Below are positions 10,249-21,346 of a stretch of 30,324 bases of DNA, in pieces. The notes under the pieces are model-generated. The model ran no database searches, was not told the origin of the DNA, and saw only the letters and a list, made by a program, of their open reading frames with translations. Position 1 is the first letter of the stretch, and every line of letters starts with the position of its first letter. Position numbers and translations under genes: made by a program. This DNA is from Zygnema cylindricum (lineage: Eukaryota > Streptophyta > Zygnematophyceae > Zygnematales > Zygnemataceae): NCBI GenBank assembly GCA_037447655.1, contig JBBHKE010001115.1, forward strand, positions 64,001 to 94,324, given 5' to 3'.

Positions 10249-10997
10249 TACTGCAAGGAAGTTCACGCAAAGCTACATCTTTTCATTAGCCAGTGAAGTT
10301 CTAGAGCGTAGTTTTTTTTTCTTTCTCGTAAAAATGTGAGCTTGTAGTTTTTATTTTCCCCACAAAAACGTGAGTTTGTAGTTTTGTTTACTAAGTTTTG
10401 TTTTGAGGACTCTCCTCTAGGTCAAGATTTTAGGCCATATGCGTGCTTGGAGTGTTGAGGCTTTTTTTGTTTTCAGGCTTCATGTGCCTGCAGTGTAATT
10501 TCTAGTTAGTGTGGTAGATTGAGCAGTATGTGGAAGGAGCTAATGACGCTTGCAGCAAGTAGTGTAGGAAAGCGACCATGTTTTGAAGAGCGCCCATGTT
10601 TTGGTGGTTTTTACCAGTTGGGTTTTTGACCCTAGTAGGCTGTTTCTGTCTGCCAAGAAAGCAGCATTGTGTATATGAGTAGCAATGCTACTACTAGATT
10701 TGAAACAATTGTGTAAATCATGATCTGAGAAAATATGTGGAGATGTCTGATTTGTTGTTTGTTTAAATGTTTCACCCTGAAGTCCTAATCTGAACATGAA
10801 GTGTCACCTGAATGTGTAGCATGATTATCCACTCAAGGTTTTCGTCTCATCTGAAATTCTTAGCAGTTGGCCTCTGTGTATCTTCTGTGCTTATAATTTT
10901 TGACATTTGTCATATGGCAACTCCTTGTGCGCTGCTCTGTGCGATAATATCCTGTACGAAAATTTCTAGTAGACAGATAACTAGCGATGTAATGTGT
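10249..10997. other. 3' flank of the F-box gene
   Basis: Presumed 3' UTR and intergenic DNA. It includes the alternative terminal exon at 10477-10509, described under the F-box gene. I see no other gene and no clear AATAAA signal. Confidence 0.4.
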
Positions 10998-11182
10998 AGT
11001 GTTGTGTATCAAAGGCCCTTTGCCGATATTCAATATGTACCTAATTCTGGGTACCCGATAATTGATATATCGCTTCGATATGTCGGGGAGCTGATTATAG
11101 CGGTATTTATGCTATATATCGGCCGATATTACGATAAATTTTTATTGCAATATATTGAAGTGACGCTGTGTTAAAAAAAATC
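10998..11182 (+). repeat. TATCGG-rich dispersed element, copy A
   Basis: Begins AGTGTTGTGTATC and ends with TTAAAAAAAAT followed by ATAG two bases on. The interior is rich in CCGATA, CGATAT and TATCGG words, including ATATCGGCCGATAT. The same beginning and a very similar A-rich end are found in reverse orientation at 25605-25742. The interior is not alignable base by base. It could be a short non-autonomous transposable element; no coding capacity is seen. Confidence 0.55.
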
Positions 11183-12118
11183 ATAGCCTTGGCGTCCGCC
11201 AGTTTTGGAGGGAGGTGGAGAAGGTATGATCCGTGCGATTTATACCGAGCCCTTTCACAAAAAAGTATGTCACCAAAATGTGGTGACTCCCAGACTGTCA
11301 AAGAATTTTCGGACAGTTGCCACTATTCACCTCTGCATCTCTCTCATATTCTTCTCATGTTCCCTATACTTCGTCCTGCTTGTGGTCTCCATCTCCTCTG
11401 GCATGCCATATAATAACCACGACTGAAAACCTGCGCTCAGTCTCCCAAATGCTGGAAAAAATAGATTTCATAGAATATTATTGAAAGGTAAGGTAAAGTT
11501 TGCACTGCGGCGCACTATCCGGTCCTTAGAACAGATCTTTTATCTTTGCTCGTATCATAAAAAGCACAAAACACGATAATTGAAACGAAAAACTTCGGTT
11601 GTGAGCAAAAAACAATTAACCTTTTTGCCAATTAGTGGGCTCTAATTCGAATTCTGCTATAACCCTTAGATTCCCTAAAAATGACCTACAACTCCAATTT
11701 TTTTATTTACACACTCTTTGGACATACACTATTTGTCTCACTTGAAACGATTGCATCAGCGACATCCTCCTTGTCGAAATAATTTTGCTGAAATGAATCA
11801 TCTAATTGGTTTAAGTAAACAAAAAACGGCCGTTGACAAGAAAAAAATCTCCACGAGATCGTTGTCAAGCTCGTGGTTATTGCAATATAACTTGTATGCT
11901 ACAAAAACTTTTTTGTGTACTTCACCTTGCATTTGGAAAACCACCGGTCCACATGCTTCTCTCTTCTTCTAGAGCAGTTTCCTACAATTGCCGTCTCTCC
12001 TCCCAGTCAGCTAGACCGCACAAGGACCTTCACTGTTGCTTCATACGCACCAAAACTGACAATTGCCACCGGAATAAATTTTACTGATGCCGGCACAATA
12101 CCCCGGTAGAGCTCCTCA
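11183..12118. other. Intergenic DNA without a recognisable gene
   Basis: Short frames only. A stretch at about 11975-12109 after a pyrimidine-rich TTCTAG reads like protein in one frame (ending GINFTDAGTIPR), but no partner exon or family supports it. Confidence 0.4.
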
Positions 12119-12435
12119 ACCCCCACACCCCCCCCTCCCCGCCCCGCCCTCCCCCCCCCCTAATGGGGAGTGGGTTCTTCCGTACGGTGTGTCGTACATT
12201 ATTACGTTGGGAGGTTTGGGTGGGAGGCTTAAGAGGCAGGTCTGGGAGGCAGGTGAAGAAGAGGTAGGCTTTCAAGTTTATGAGCAGTCTTGGGTGGCCT
12301 GCGAGACAGGCTCGAGAGGATTACGAGCAAGTTTGGAAGGTAGGCCTGGGAAAATGCAAAGCAAGCTTGGGAGGATTGCAGGTAGGCTTGGGAAGCTTGC
12401 GAGGTTATTTTGGGAGGCTTGTGAGGCTTGCATCG
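12119..12435. repeat. Poly-C tract followed by G-rich degenerate minisatellite
   Basis: 12119-12160 is almost pure C. From about 12200 to 12435 the words GGGAGGCTTG, GGCAGGT, GAGGCTTGC and AGGTAGGCTTGGGA recur at roughly 20-base spacing with much variation. The + strand frame through it (12087-12455) is Pro-rich and then Gly/Leu/Arg-rich because of this composition and is not a credible protein. Confidence 0.75.
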
Positions 12436-12688
12436 TTTGGAAAGTGAATCAATAAGGAGTGATAAGTTTTTGAAGCACTCACAAATCAAAACAGTATTTA
12501 GCAAAGAGGAAAAGGAAACAGCATACTAAGCTAAGTTCTATATTTATCTTCAACCACCACACAAGAATGACAAAGGTGAAACGTGCATGATAGTCATTAA
12601 GAACCTGACCTCCTACTGTCTATATGGCACAAATGTTACAAGAGTACCGTACCAACAACTCACCGGTAATGCAATAGGCCTATCGACA

Positions 12689-12822
12689 TCGTAGTTCAAG
12701 TGAACGAAAACGATTGGAAAGGCTAATTATGGTAGTATACGCGTATTATAACGCAGAATAGGTATCTAGTACAGAAAACTGAGTGTAGCCTTTCCAATCG
12801 TCTTCAAACATTGAAGCTATAG
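12689..12822. repeat. Long imperfect inverted repeat (hairpin-capable)
   Basis: The arms ACGATTGGAAAGGCTA (12710-12725) and TAGCCTTTCCAATCGT (12786-12801) are perfect 16-base complements. With gaps, pairing extends outward through TTCAA words on both sides for about 20 more bases. The loop is 60 bases and contains its own palindrome ATACGCGTAT. A transcript could fold into a stem of about 35 base pairs with mismatches. It may be a relic of a miniature element or a small-RNA precursor; nothing here proves expression. Confidence 0.5.
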
Positions 12823-12872
12823 TTGACGTTCATAACCAAAAGCTAGGCGATCACAATATAAAAAGATGAAAC

Positions 12873-12878
12873 TTTATT
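12873..12878 (-). terminator. Candidate polyadenylation signal of the ABC1 kinase gene
   Basis: AATAAA on the minus strand, about 280 bases after the stop codon at 13159-13161. It is the only exact match I noticed downstream of that stop, so it is a reasonable but unproven signal. Confidence 0.35.
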
Positions 12879-13158
12879 AACAATCGGGGATTAATTTCCA
12901 AGCTTGCCAGCTATAATCAAACAACACATGAGGATCCGATTTTACAAGAGTATGTTTCATTACACAGGTTTGCAGAAATAGCTGACTCACCCCTGGGTGA
13001 TATAAAGTCTTCATACCTTGTCTCAACAAACCTCAAAACCAAGCAGACTACTATATATTACTCCTCTATGTAAAAGTTTCTTTGACTCAGTGGAAACACA
13101 TAATTTTAAACCCATAACAAGTACCACATTGTGGAGAACATGTGACAACCTTAAATCT

Positions 13159-16100
13159 CTAACTATCAGCCTCTCGTAACCATTTTGATAGCACCACCCA
13201 CGATCCATCAGCAGTTGCCTTCATACAACATTCTGCGACACCACCGAGTACAGCGGCACCCATGGCTTGAGCTTCCTTCTGAGCCACGGTTCGAACAAGT
13301 AATGGAAGCCATAGCTCCGGAGCACTGCTCAGAGATTGGGCTGTTGCCTGGAAACCACTCGCAAGCCTCTCTCTTGCCCTCTCGCCCTGCAGAGGGAAAT
13401 GACCAAAAAACTATGTGATAAGCCGAAAGAACATGTGTACGTGATAAATCGAAAAGATATGTGATAAGATGAAAAGATATGTGAAATATCAAAAGAATAT
13501 GTGACAAACCGAAAAAACATAATATACCGAAAAGATGTGTTACACCGAAAAATTATGTCATAAACCAAAAAATTATGTAAACAACATATTTTTCTTAATT
13601 ACTCTTCAATTTTCAAATAGATGAAGAGCAGAGGAATGCCACATAAAACCTCTCTCTTATGATACGGCATCTGTTGGAAGCGTTCTGACCTCCTATTGTT
13701 CAAGTCATACCAAAGATATTGCGAGGACTGAAGCCCATAAAAAAAGAAAGCTCAAATAAAACACTAACATTGAGAGCTTCAAGCTGTTTTGTTGACTGCC
13801 CCTTCCTCGTAAATTCTTGAGGCTGTAAAAATTACAAACATCACAGAAAGCTTTTCACATTACTTAATCTGAAAGACATAAAGAGTGCAGCTTTTCACAT
13901 TACTTAATCTGAAAGACATAAAGAGTGCCTTTCTAGGGCTTGATAAAACACGCACCTCGTTTTGTTGATTCGTGGAAGAGTCTCCATTTTCATTGGAGCT
14001 CCCTTCTTCTAATCTGAAATCAGCCTCCAACTCCGTGGTAGTTTCTACGCTGTGATCTCTTGTTTCCATCCCCTTATCCTCTCCCAATCGTGATCCTTTT
14101 GCGGTTTCTGCATAAGCTCCTCCTTCAGTCTCGACATTTGCAATCATTGCTCCTTTTTCCTCTCGCCCTGATAACTGGTCTACTCTCTCTTTCAATCTTG
14201 TCACAGGAGTAGACAATTTGGAGACATTTCCTCTCTCCAAATGTCCAGTGTGCTGCCACTTATCATACCTGTTATCTCCTCCTTCGCCCCAGACCTCAAC
14301 TCCTACAGATTTTGCTCCCCTGTCTACCCCTACCCCTTGCCCATCTATCCCTCCCTTTTCGTCATCCTCGTTGGTCGATTGTTTGAGACCCGACCTTAAC
14401 TGACTGCTTGCGTACAGCGATTCCTGGAATGCCGTATCTGCAGCACGGACTATATCTCGTACAATCCCCACCCTAACCATAATACCTGAATCTGACAAAA
14501 TAAAGTCTATCAGATCTGCGGCAGCCGCAACCACCGCTCGTCGGTCAAATGCACCACGAAGACCGACTCCGGCAAGAGTGTCAATAGCAGAAGATTCATG
14601 CTTTCGAATTGGGCTTCCTGTTTCACTGAGACGGGTCTGTTCTGTAATTGCTATAACCTGCATGAATTAACAGCAAATGAGCCAACTGAGGAACTACAAA
14701 TATAAATGTCTATCCGGTGAGAAACATGCATACATCAGTAACTAAGGGACATTGCCCAAAAGCGGGAACAACAACAGCCCAAGGATATAAGACTTACGTA
14801 GAATAGATCATGTTAGCACTTTTGAGTTAAAGAGTCGTTATTTGACATAAAGCAGCGTATTGCATCTGGTAGAGTGTTTTTTGCATTTGTTTTGAAGGAA
14901 TAGTTAAGATGCTTGCCGAGCAGCTGAACCAAGGCTAGGAGAAAGCTTTGTCAAAAATGAAAAAGCAAAAAACCTACCAGACGTTCGAGGCGGTGCCAAC
15001 GAATAGTGCCATTTGGGCGAATGAGGAGCTCTCGAAGAATCATACGCATTTCAGGGCCTGCCTCTACAAGTAATCGGCCAACAATGAACGGGTATGCCGA
15101 AGCCACAACCTACATAGATCACAGACATTTCATCAGCTTACTATACTTGAAACAACAGCCCAACTGTATTTCAAAGCCAACAGGTCAAAAACAAGAGATG
15201 GAGAGGTGGCAAACCTTGAAGGAGGGGTCGAGAGATGTTGCTGTACCCTCCAATGAGCCTAAAGCTCGAATGACCATAGCAAATTCCGGTGGTAGACGAA
15301 AGCGGAACTCATACATCACAGAAGAAAGCTGCATCATGATTCCCTGCAAAGTAAAATCCTCCAGAACAATTTTTACCATCAGTCTGGAACTTTGTGTATC
15401 AACTGCGTTACATGAAAAGATCAGTTGTATTATCATATAATGCATTCATGTGCAAATTGTGGTCTAATGAGCAGATTGCCTGCCTGAAAATCCATATTTG
15501 CACGACTTCCTTGAGCAGCAAAAGACTCCCGCAAAGCCTCTGTGATCTTATCCAGATCGGCACCGGGCGGCAAGAATCCTAAAATCTCAAAATCCTTTGC
15601 CAATCCTACTGCATCCCTGTTGACAAAGTGTACAAGCTGCAGTACATACAGGCACCCTGAAGAATAATTAGTCCAATTAATTACCAAACGGCTTTGTGTC
15701 TTCACAAACGTTGAGAAATAGGTTGTTCCAGTTATGTCATAATGGTTTGCTAACAAGACATTACACTATCAAAGTTTTACTGAACAATTTTTACAGATTT
15801 TTTAGTAATCGAACATCCGCTTACTCATAGAACTGTACGATTCAACCTGAACACGAGGGCAAATTTCTCTGGTGTAATTATCCTATGAATAACTGAAGGG
15901 AGAAGGAGAAAGGTACCGTGCGAATAAGGCCGACGCGGTACTCACGACGCATGTCACTCATCATCCCAAAGTCAAAGTACACCAGCTGGCCTTCACGAGT
16001 GACGACGAGATTTCCAGGGTGTGGGTCAGCATGGAAGAAACCCTCCTCTAGCAGTTGTTGCAAAGAGCACATCACACCCTGCACACATAAAGACACATGT

Positions 16101-19100
16101 TAAAGAAAAAGTGGAGTGAAGAAAAGTTGCAACAGCTGCGATCTCCAAGGTTCATGCTGCCTGACCCTCGACTTCACATCTTGCAATGCCAATAATAATA
16201 GTGATTAAATTAATTATAACTTAAGACCTTTCTATTTTTATTTTTTTATTTTGGCTCATCCTCTTCCTTTTTTTTTTTTTTTTTTTTTTTTTCATGGAGC
16301 AGCATTGCACCATTGCAGCTCTATTCTTCTATCTTCAACACCTAGGTGTCAGAAAATGCGTCTCTGAAAGTTGCAGACAACCCCCCATGCAAATATCCAG
16401 ATTGAACAGAAAAAGATTTGGGAAATTCTTGCAATTGGTTCTTCAATCAATAAGATTGCGAGCACAGTAAACGACCAAGTACAGAAAACAACATAGCAAA
16501 ATCATAACTTTTGGAATTGCTTTTTAGCTCACCTGGTCAACTAACTGCTGCACATTCAGATTAGCGTCCTTGATTGCCACGTGATCTGTGAGCTTTATGC
16601 CATCTATCCACTAATGTAAAAACATAACCAACCCACCCTGCTTGTCAGCCCCTTTTTTATCACTGCAAGTTGTGGCTCAACATGCGGACCAATGGAAAAT
16701 GCTCACACTCACCCTCTGCAAAAGGCTCGCCAGGCAGTCAAAAAACAGCCAGTCATAAAACAGTCAGCCATAAAACAGTCAGTCATAAAGCAGTCGGTCA
16801 TAAAACAGAAACAGTCTATTCGACAAATGCCTCACAGTAACAGCTGTTTCCGATGCGATTCAGCAGCTGCTAGAAAGACGATGAAATGCTGACAGGCATC
16901 GAGACATACTTCCATGGTTAACACTCGCCGAGTCGTCTGATTCCAGAAAATGGCTGGCACCTTCACACCAGCCTTACCTCCACCAGTTTTTCTCTTCCCT
17001 TTCCCACCGCCTGCAAGAAAAGTTTTAATGCCAGGCATGAGAAATGAGGAGCATGGAACGCACTGAACCCACTCTTCACGGTAATCAGTATGAATGACTC
17101 GTTACACAACAGTGAGTATGTGAAACTAGCGCAGAGGAAAAACCAACCTGCAGAACGATCAGTACTATTACTAGCATACAGTGCTGCAAAGCGCTCTGCA
17201 TTACGGCCTTCTCGAGTGTAGTCAACTTCTTCAAACATACGTCCGACCTGGCAAGCGAGGCTTCCAAGTCCTGTTAATAAACGGCTTAGCATCTATTCAA
17301 CAGGAAAACAGAAGACATCACTGTTTGTATAAATAACATACATAGATGTTTTCCTGGATTCATGCATTATGGCCTTTTTCCAGCACGCATTTTCAGAAAA
17401 TAGTCGAGCGGGTTCCATACACCCATAAAAATAGCAAGCAAACTAGGTATCAGAAGACTTCACCGTCTCATCCACGAGACCAACAAAGTCAGAGCGTGCT
17501 TGCAAGTAGTGTTGAAGTGGAGCCGCCACAACTCGAAGCAGATGGGCATCAAGGGCGAGCCTGTCCACCAGGCCTGGCCTCTGTACTTTTACCGCCACAT
17601 GTTCTCCAGATGGAAGACGGGCTGTCCCACCACCAACTGATTTAACCATTTAATCACCAGACATCTGCCATTGAGAGCTCCAGTTCATCCTTTTGAATTA
17701 TTTTGTACGTTATGGATTAGTGGTGTACTAATTGCTTTTGTAACAAATGGAACTAATAAGTCTCGATTCTACTGCTCTCATGGTCACAACTTAGTTTTAA
17801 GGCATATAACTACTTAAAAGTCAAGCTTGTTTTAGCCATGATTGTTCCGGAATTAATAGCTGGACACACCTAACAAGAACTCCAACTACTGGCAGTATAG
17901 CCAAACCGACAAACACATATAAGGGCCTTGTTCAAAAATACTATAAACCAGCAGAGCTAGGGACAGGTAAGGGGCCAGAGTCTTTCTTTCAGGTTGTCCA
18001 TTCTGCGTGATACCTCTTGCGTTTATGACTTAAGAGCGGCAAAATAGTTTTCCTTTGTCTTACATACAGTGCAAAGGTTATCCGTGCTTATGACCCTCTT
18101 GACAAACAGACTGTTGAAGACAATATGCACAATGTGCACAAGATCAGGTCATAATATACAGCTTCCTGGAGAGGACAAGAAGTTTTGCGGCGTGCACTAT
18201 CGTTTCCCAAGAAGGCCAATCAGGAAAGCTAACGTACTAACCACATAAATGAGCTGGGCCTCAAATGAATCTGTCCACACTATTCAATGTCCAAACCAAA
18301 CAGACCACTAATGAAACTCACCAGCTGCATAATCACCAAGAACTTGAGCATCAGAATTTGTATACCAGACAATTGCAATGCCCTTCCATTATAAGCACTC
18401 ACTCACCTTTATAAACCTGACCAAGCGAAGCAGCAGCAACTGGCTCAGCTGATATTTCTTGAAAGAGCTGAGACGGAGGCGCTCCCAGCTCCGCTTCCAA
18501 AAAGCTGAGAGCGACTGGGGTGGCAAAGGGGGGAATCTGGTCCTGCAGCTTGGCCAGCTCGCGGCAGTAGGCGCCCGGCAAAACATCCGGTCGTGTGCTC
18601 AGCGCTTGGCCCAGCTGCTCCCTCAGACTCAAAGCATACAAAAGCAGGCTGTTAATTGAAGAACAGTTCATCATGCAAACTGATAATACACCCAGTTTTA
18701 ACTAGCATGTCTTATGATAGCATTGATGTAACGATAGAGAAGAAATGAATTTGCAAAGGATTATCGGAGTGTCTAAGGATGAAAATGTAAAAGATAAAAT
18801 CAAAGACTTTTTTACTATATGTGATTCAATATTAATAGATGCTTTGGAAATCACTGGATAACAAATGCCATGAGTTTAATCTGATTCAGCCAAGTATTTA
18901 TAATCAGCATCAGGAAAAACAAAATTGTTCACCCTGAAAGTATTTCATTAAGTCATGTCTGTTACAAAGGGCACATAGCCTTTTGGAACCTTCAGCGACT
19001 TCTTACCTTGACATAAAACGGGCCCAATCGAATAAGACTCTGCCGAAGCTGCCAGTGTCATTTCCCTCAAACGGCCCAAACCAGAATGAGGCGAAGCATT

Positions 19101-20110
19101 GCAAGAGACGTAGAATAGTTCAGCTGTTCTGCAAAACACCCGAACTCCTCTGAAACCGATCTCTATGTGCTGAGATAGACCTCAAGACAACTACAATACA
19201 TTATTCCAACAGTGTTGGGACGAAGCTTTTCTAAACAAAACAGAAAAATAGCCCGGTCCAACAGTCGAAAAGATCAAAATAAGCTTCTTTATTAAGAATT
19301 ACCGTGAGTTATGAACACTAAAACCTGATTAAACAACCTTTTCAGCACCTGGGATGAACACAGTCGTACAAAGACACCTTCAAACATTCATTGATTTCAA
19401 ATACATAGATGACATGGCTTGATGTGGGTTGATTGGTCAGACTTGCTCATAAGTCAGTACAAACTTGCAGCTTAGCTTCTCAACCACCAGCTATGCAGTT
19501 CATTTTTTATGAGATGCTAATTTCACATGCGGTTTCATGGCAACCACACCTTGATAGCCCGTTTATTAATGTCTGGTTCCAAGTACCGCCATATGCGCAA
19601 CATGGCAATTTCCGAGATTATCGATGCAGCCCTCAGAACAACAGGTAAAGGGCGCCAGCGATAGTACCTCGCAATGGCCTCTGGGTCGTAAGAGTCCCAA
19701 AGATCCTGCCCTCTCACAGACGAAGGCCTACTGCTATTTTGGCCTGAAGAGAGCACACTTTGTTTGCCATGTCCGTTAAAGGCAGCAGAAGAAGTGTGAA
19801 GCTTGGCAACTTTTGGTTCACCTAATCTTCGATTCAAGATCTTACCAGATACCCTGTCCCTTGCATCACTGTGAATCATGTAAAAACCTGTTCTGGAGAT
19901 TCTTAATTTTCTTGTACTTCCAGACACATTTCTAGACTCGGTCCTAGACAACGTTTCCCTCGCCGGTAATTTTCCCACAAAGGCCCGAAGACTGCCATGC
20001 CCAAGTGTGACAGACAAACGGCCAACAGTCCAGAGTTCACTATGGAATTCATTACGAAAACATTGATGAGATTTGGCTGTTTCACACCTGCAGCAATGCG
20101 GATTGGTCAT
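13159..20110 (-). CDS. ABC1/UbiB-family atypical kinase (ABC1K), probably plastidial
   Basis: Fourteen exons, read right to left, join in frame to 935 residues: 20110-19550, 19048-19007, 18614-18407, 17621-17464, 17247-17148, 17010-16910, 16610-16533, 16078-15917, 15636-15484, 15343-15215, 15109-14978, 14657-13956, 13822-13769 and 13386-13159. Residues 1 to ~140 are rich in Ser, Arg and Lys with few acidic residues, like an organelle transit peptide. The family's marks follow: [14 protein letters not shown] (~145), the KxGQ motif at 201-204 split by an intron, the Ala-rich loop [12 protein letters not shown] (259-270), Lys282 in [14 protein letters not shown] (328-333), HADPHPGN (432-439) and DFG (452-454). 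These proteins are atypical protein-like kinases; plant members act in chloroplast and mitochondrial prenyl-lipid metabolism. The first ATG after an in-frame TAG (20188-20186) sets the start, but an upstream exon is possible. Intron 9 is GC-AG. Exon 13 is least certain (donor AAT|GTTAGT). The subgroup cannot be fixed. Confidence 0.9.
13412..13586. repeat. A-rich minisatellite in the last ABC1K intron
   Basis: Words such as ATGTGATAA, CCGAAAAGA and ATATGTGA recur at about 20-22 bases across the interval, with many substitutions. It lies in the intron between exons 13 and 14 of the kinase gene. Confidence 0.65.
13851..13928. repeat. 40-bp tandem duplication in ABC1K intron 12
   Basis: The unit starting CTTTTCACATTACTTAATCT at 13851 repeats exactly at 13891 and runs to 13928. 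It lies just after the exon 12 donor (13955), on the intron side. Confidence 0.9.
15482..15483 (-). other. GC splice donor of ABC1K intron 9
   Basis: Exon 9 ends DFQ (CAG at 15486-15484) and exon 10 resumes GIMMQL at 15343, exactly as the family's conserved sequence requires. The intron therefore begins GCAGGC, not GT, and ends TTTGCAG. No GT in the right phase is available nearby. Confidence 0.8.
16253..16292. repeat. Poly-T tract in ABC1K intron
   Basis: A long T run in the intron between exons 7 and 8. On the transcript strand it is poly-A. It is simple low-complexity DNA. Confidence 0.8.
16745..16812. repeat. 15-bp minisatellite in ABC1K intron 6
   Basis: CATAAAACAGTCAG or a close variant starts at 16754, 16769, 16784 and 16799, a regular period of 15 bases. 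It lies in the intron between exons 6 and 7. Confidence 0.85.
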
Positions 20111-21346
20111 TTGACAGTAAGTTTCTTTGCTCAGATAAGTTTCTTTGCTCAGATATTGGCCAAACGTAAGAAGACTTGACAAAAACTACGCAAAAGAAAC
20201 ATACATTCTTAGCTTTCCTACCTCGACATAATGCTAAGAGGACGAATTGTGCTAATAGTGCTCTGGATTGTGCTTTTACGAGGATAGAAGACTGATCGAT
20301 GCCCAAAAATTTCTTATGCCCGGAATTTTGATTTTCAGATCAAAAAACACCCATTCAATTTAATGTCCATATCGCACATCTTTCATGTGTCTTAAAAATA
20401 TACATATAAATAAGAAATGACTTCAACGTTGCTGTTAAAAAGGAAAACATTTATCTGATTTACACAATTTCCCTGTGCTGGAACATGCATCTTCGACAAC
20501 ATGTTTTTCAAAGACACGATGACAGTGGCTAGTCAGGAGGAGGTGAACCAGCTGTATAAGCAAAGCATGATGAGAGCGTTTCGGATAAGAACTTCGAGGA
20601 GCTAGTTTGCACAAAGGAATAAAGAGGGACAAAAAAGCTTTGGATGCATGCCTATCGTAATCGGCCAGCTCAGATAAAGCAAGGTTTTAACCAACGGACT
20701 TTAAACCCACATCGTCCAATCAATATTCATGCCTCCTGCAAGTAATTTATCATTTTCTGAAGCAAACAACAAGGAGTAAAATACATGTAGCCTCCATAAT
20801 AAACAGGCAAAAGCTGGATCACCTGCTCAAGAGACAAATGGAAGGAAAGGGTGTAATGCAAGCATCTTGCCAGACATGAAAGCGCTCCCGTTCGTTGATT
20901 TTTAAAAAATCTGCACGAAACAGTGAACCAAATAAAACTTGCAGCCATCGCCTAACTCTATGCGACCTTCTTATCAAATATCGATGACTGCAGAACATGA
21001 GTATAGACCAAGATAACTTGAAAAATAAGGTGTAGCATTAAGCATGTTTAGCTGACAACTTCAAAGAATTAACATTGCTGAGGTGGTTTTTTTTTGTTTT
21101 CTTTTTTTGCAAACAGGGCATTCGAGCCCTAAAAGTGGCTCAACAAATTGAACTCAGCTTATTGACAAGAAAATTAAAAATACTAAGGCATAGTACAAGA
21201 AAACATGCATTTAATGCCGTGTACCTTCATGAGAATTGTTGGCTACTTGAGTGTCTTTCAAAGAATTTTGCTGCAAGAGTTTGGCTCCTTTGGAGTGACT
21301 AAAAACCGATTGCCGTACTATATTACAACCGTGGACATACAGGCAC
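20111..21346. other. 5' flank of ABC1K with one possible extra exon
   Basis: Mostly without coding signal. A 17-base tandem duplication, CTGAGCAAAGAAACTTA, lies at about 20119-20152 just upstream of the ABC1K start. On the minus strand, 20910-20823 is bounded by a good acceptor (TTTCGTGCAG) and donor (GAGCAG|GTGATC) and is open in two frames, one containing INERERFHVWQDACIT. It could be a 5' exon of the kinase transcript or belong to another gene, and I cannot join it in frame with confidence. Confidence 0.3.

Noticed and set aside
11915-12109. Possible exon ending GINFTDAGTIPR
   Set aside because: One pyrimidine-rich acceptor-like site precedes it, but there is no partner exon, no known family and it stands alone between convergent genes.
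12087-12455. 122-residue Pro-rich then Gly/Arg/Leu-rich protein
   Set aside because: It is the translation of a poly-C tract and a G-rich minisatellite, with no homology I recognise.
16692-16892. 66-residue frame with repeated QSVIKQ
   Set aside because: Translation of the 15-bp minisatellite within an ABC1 kinase intron, on the other strand.
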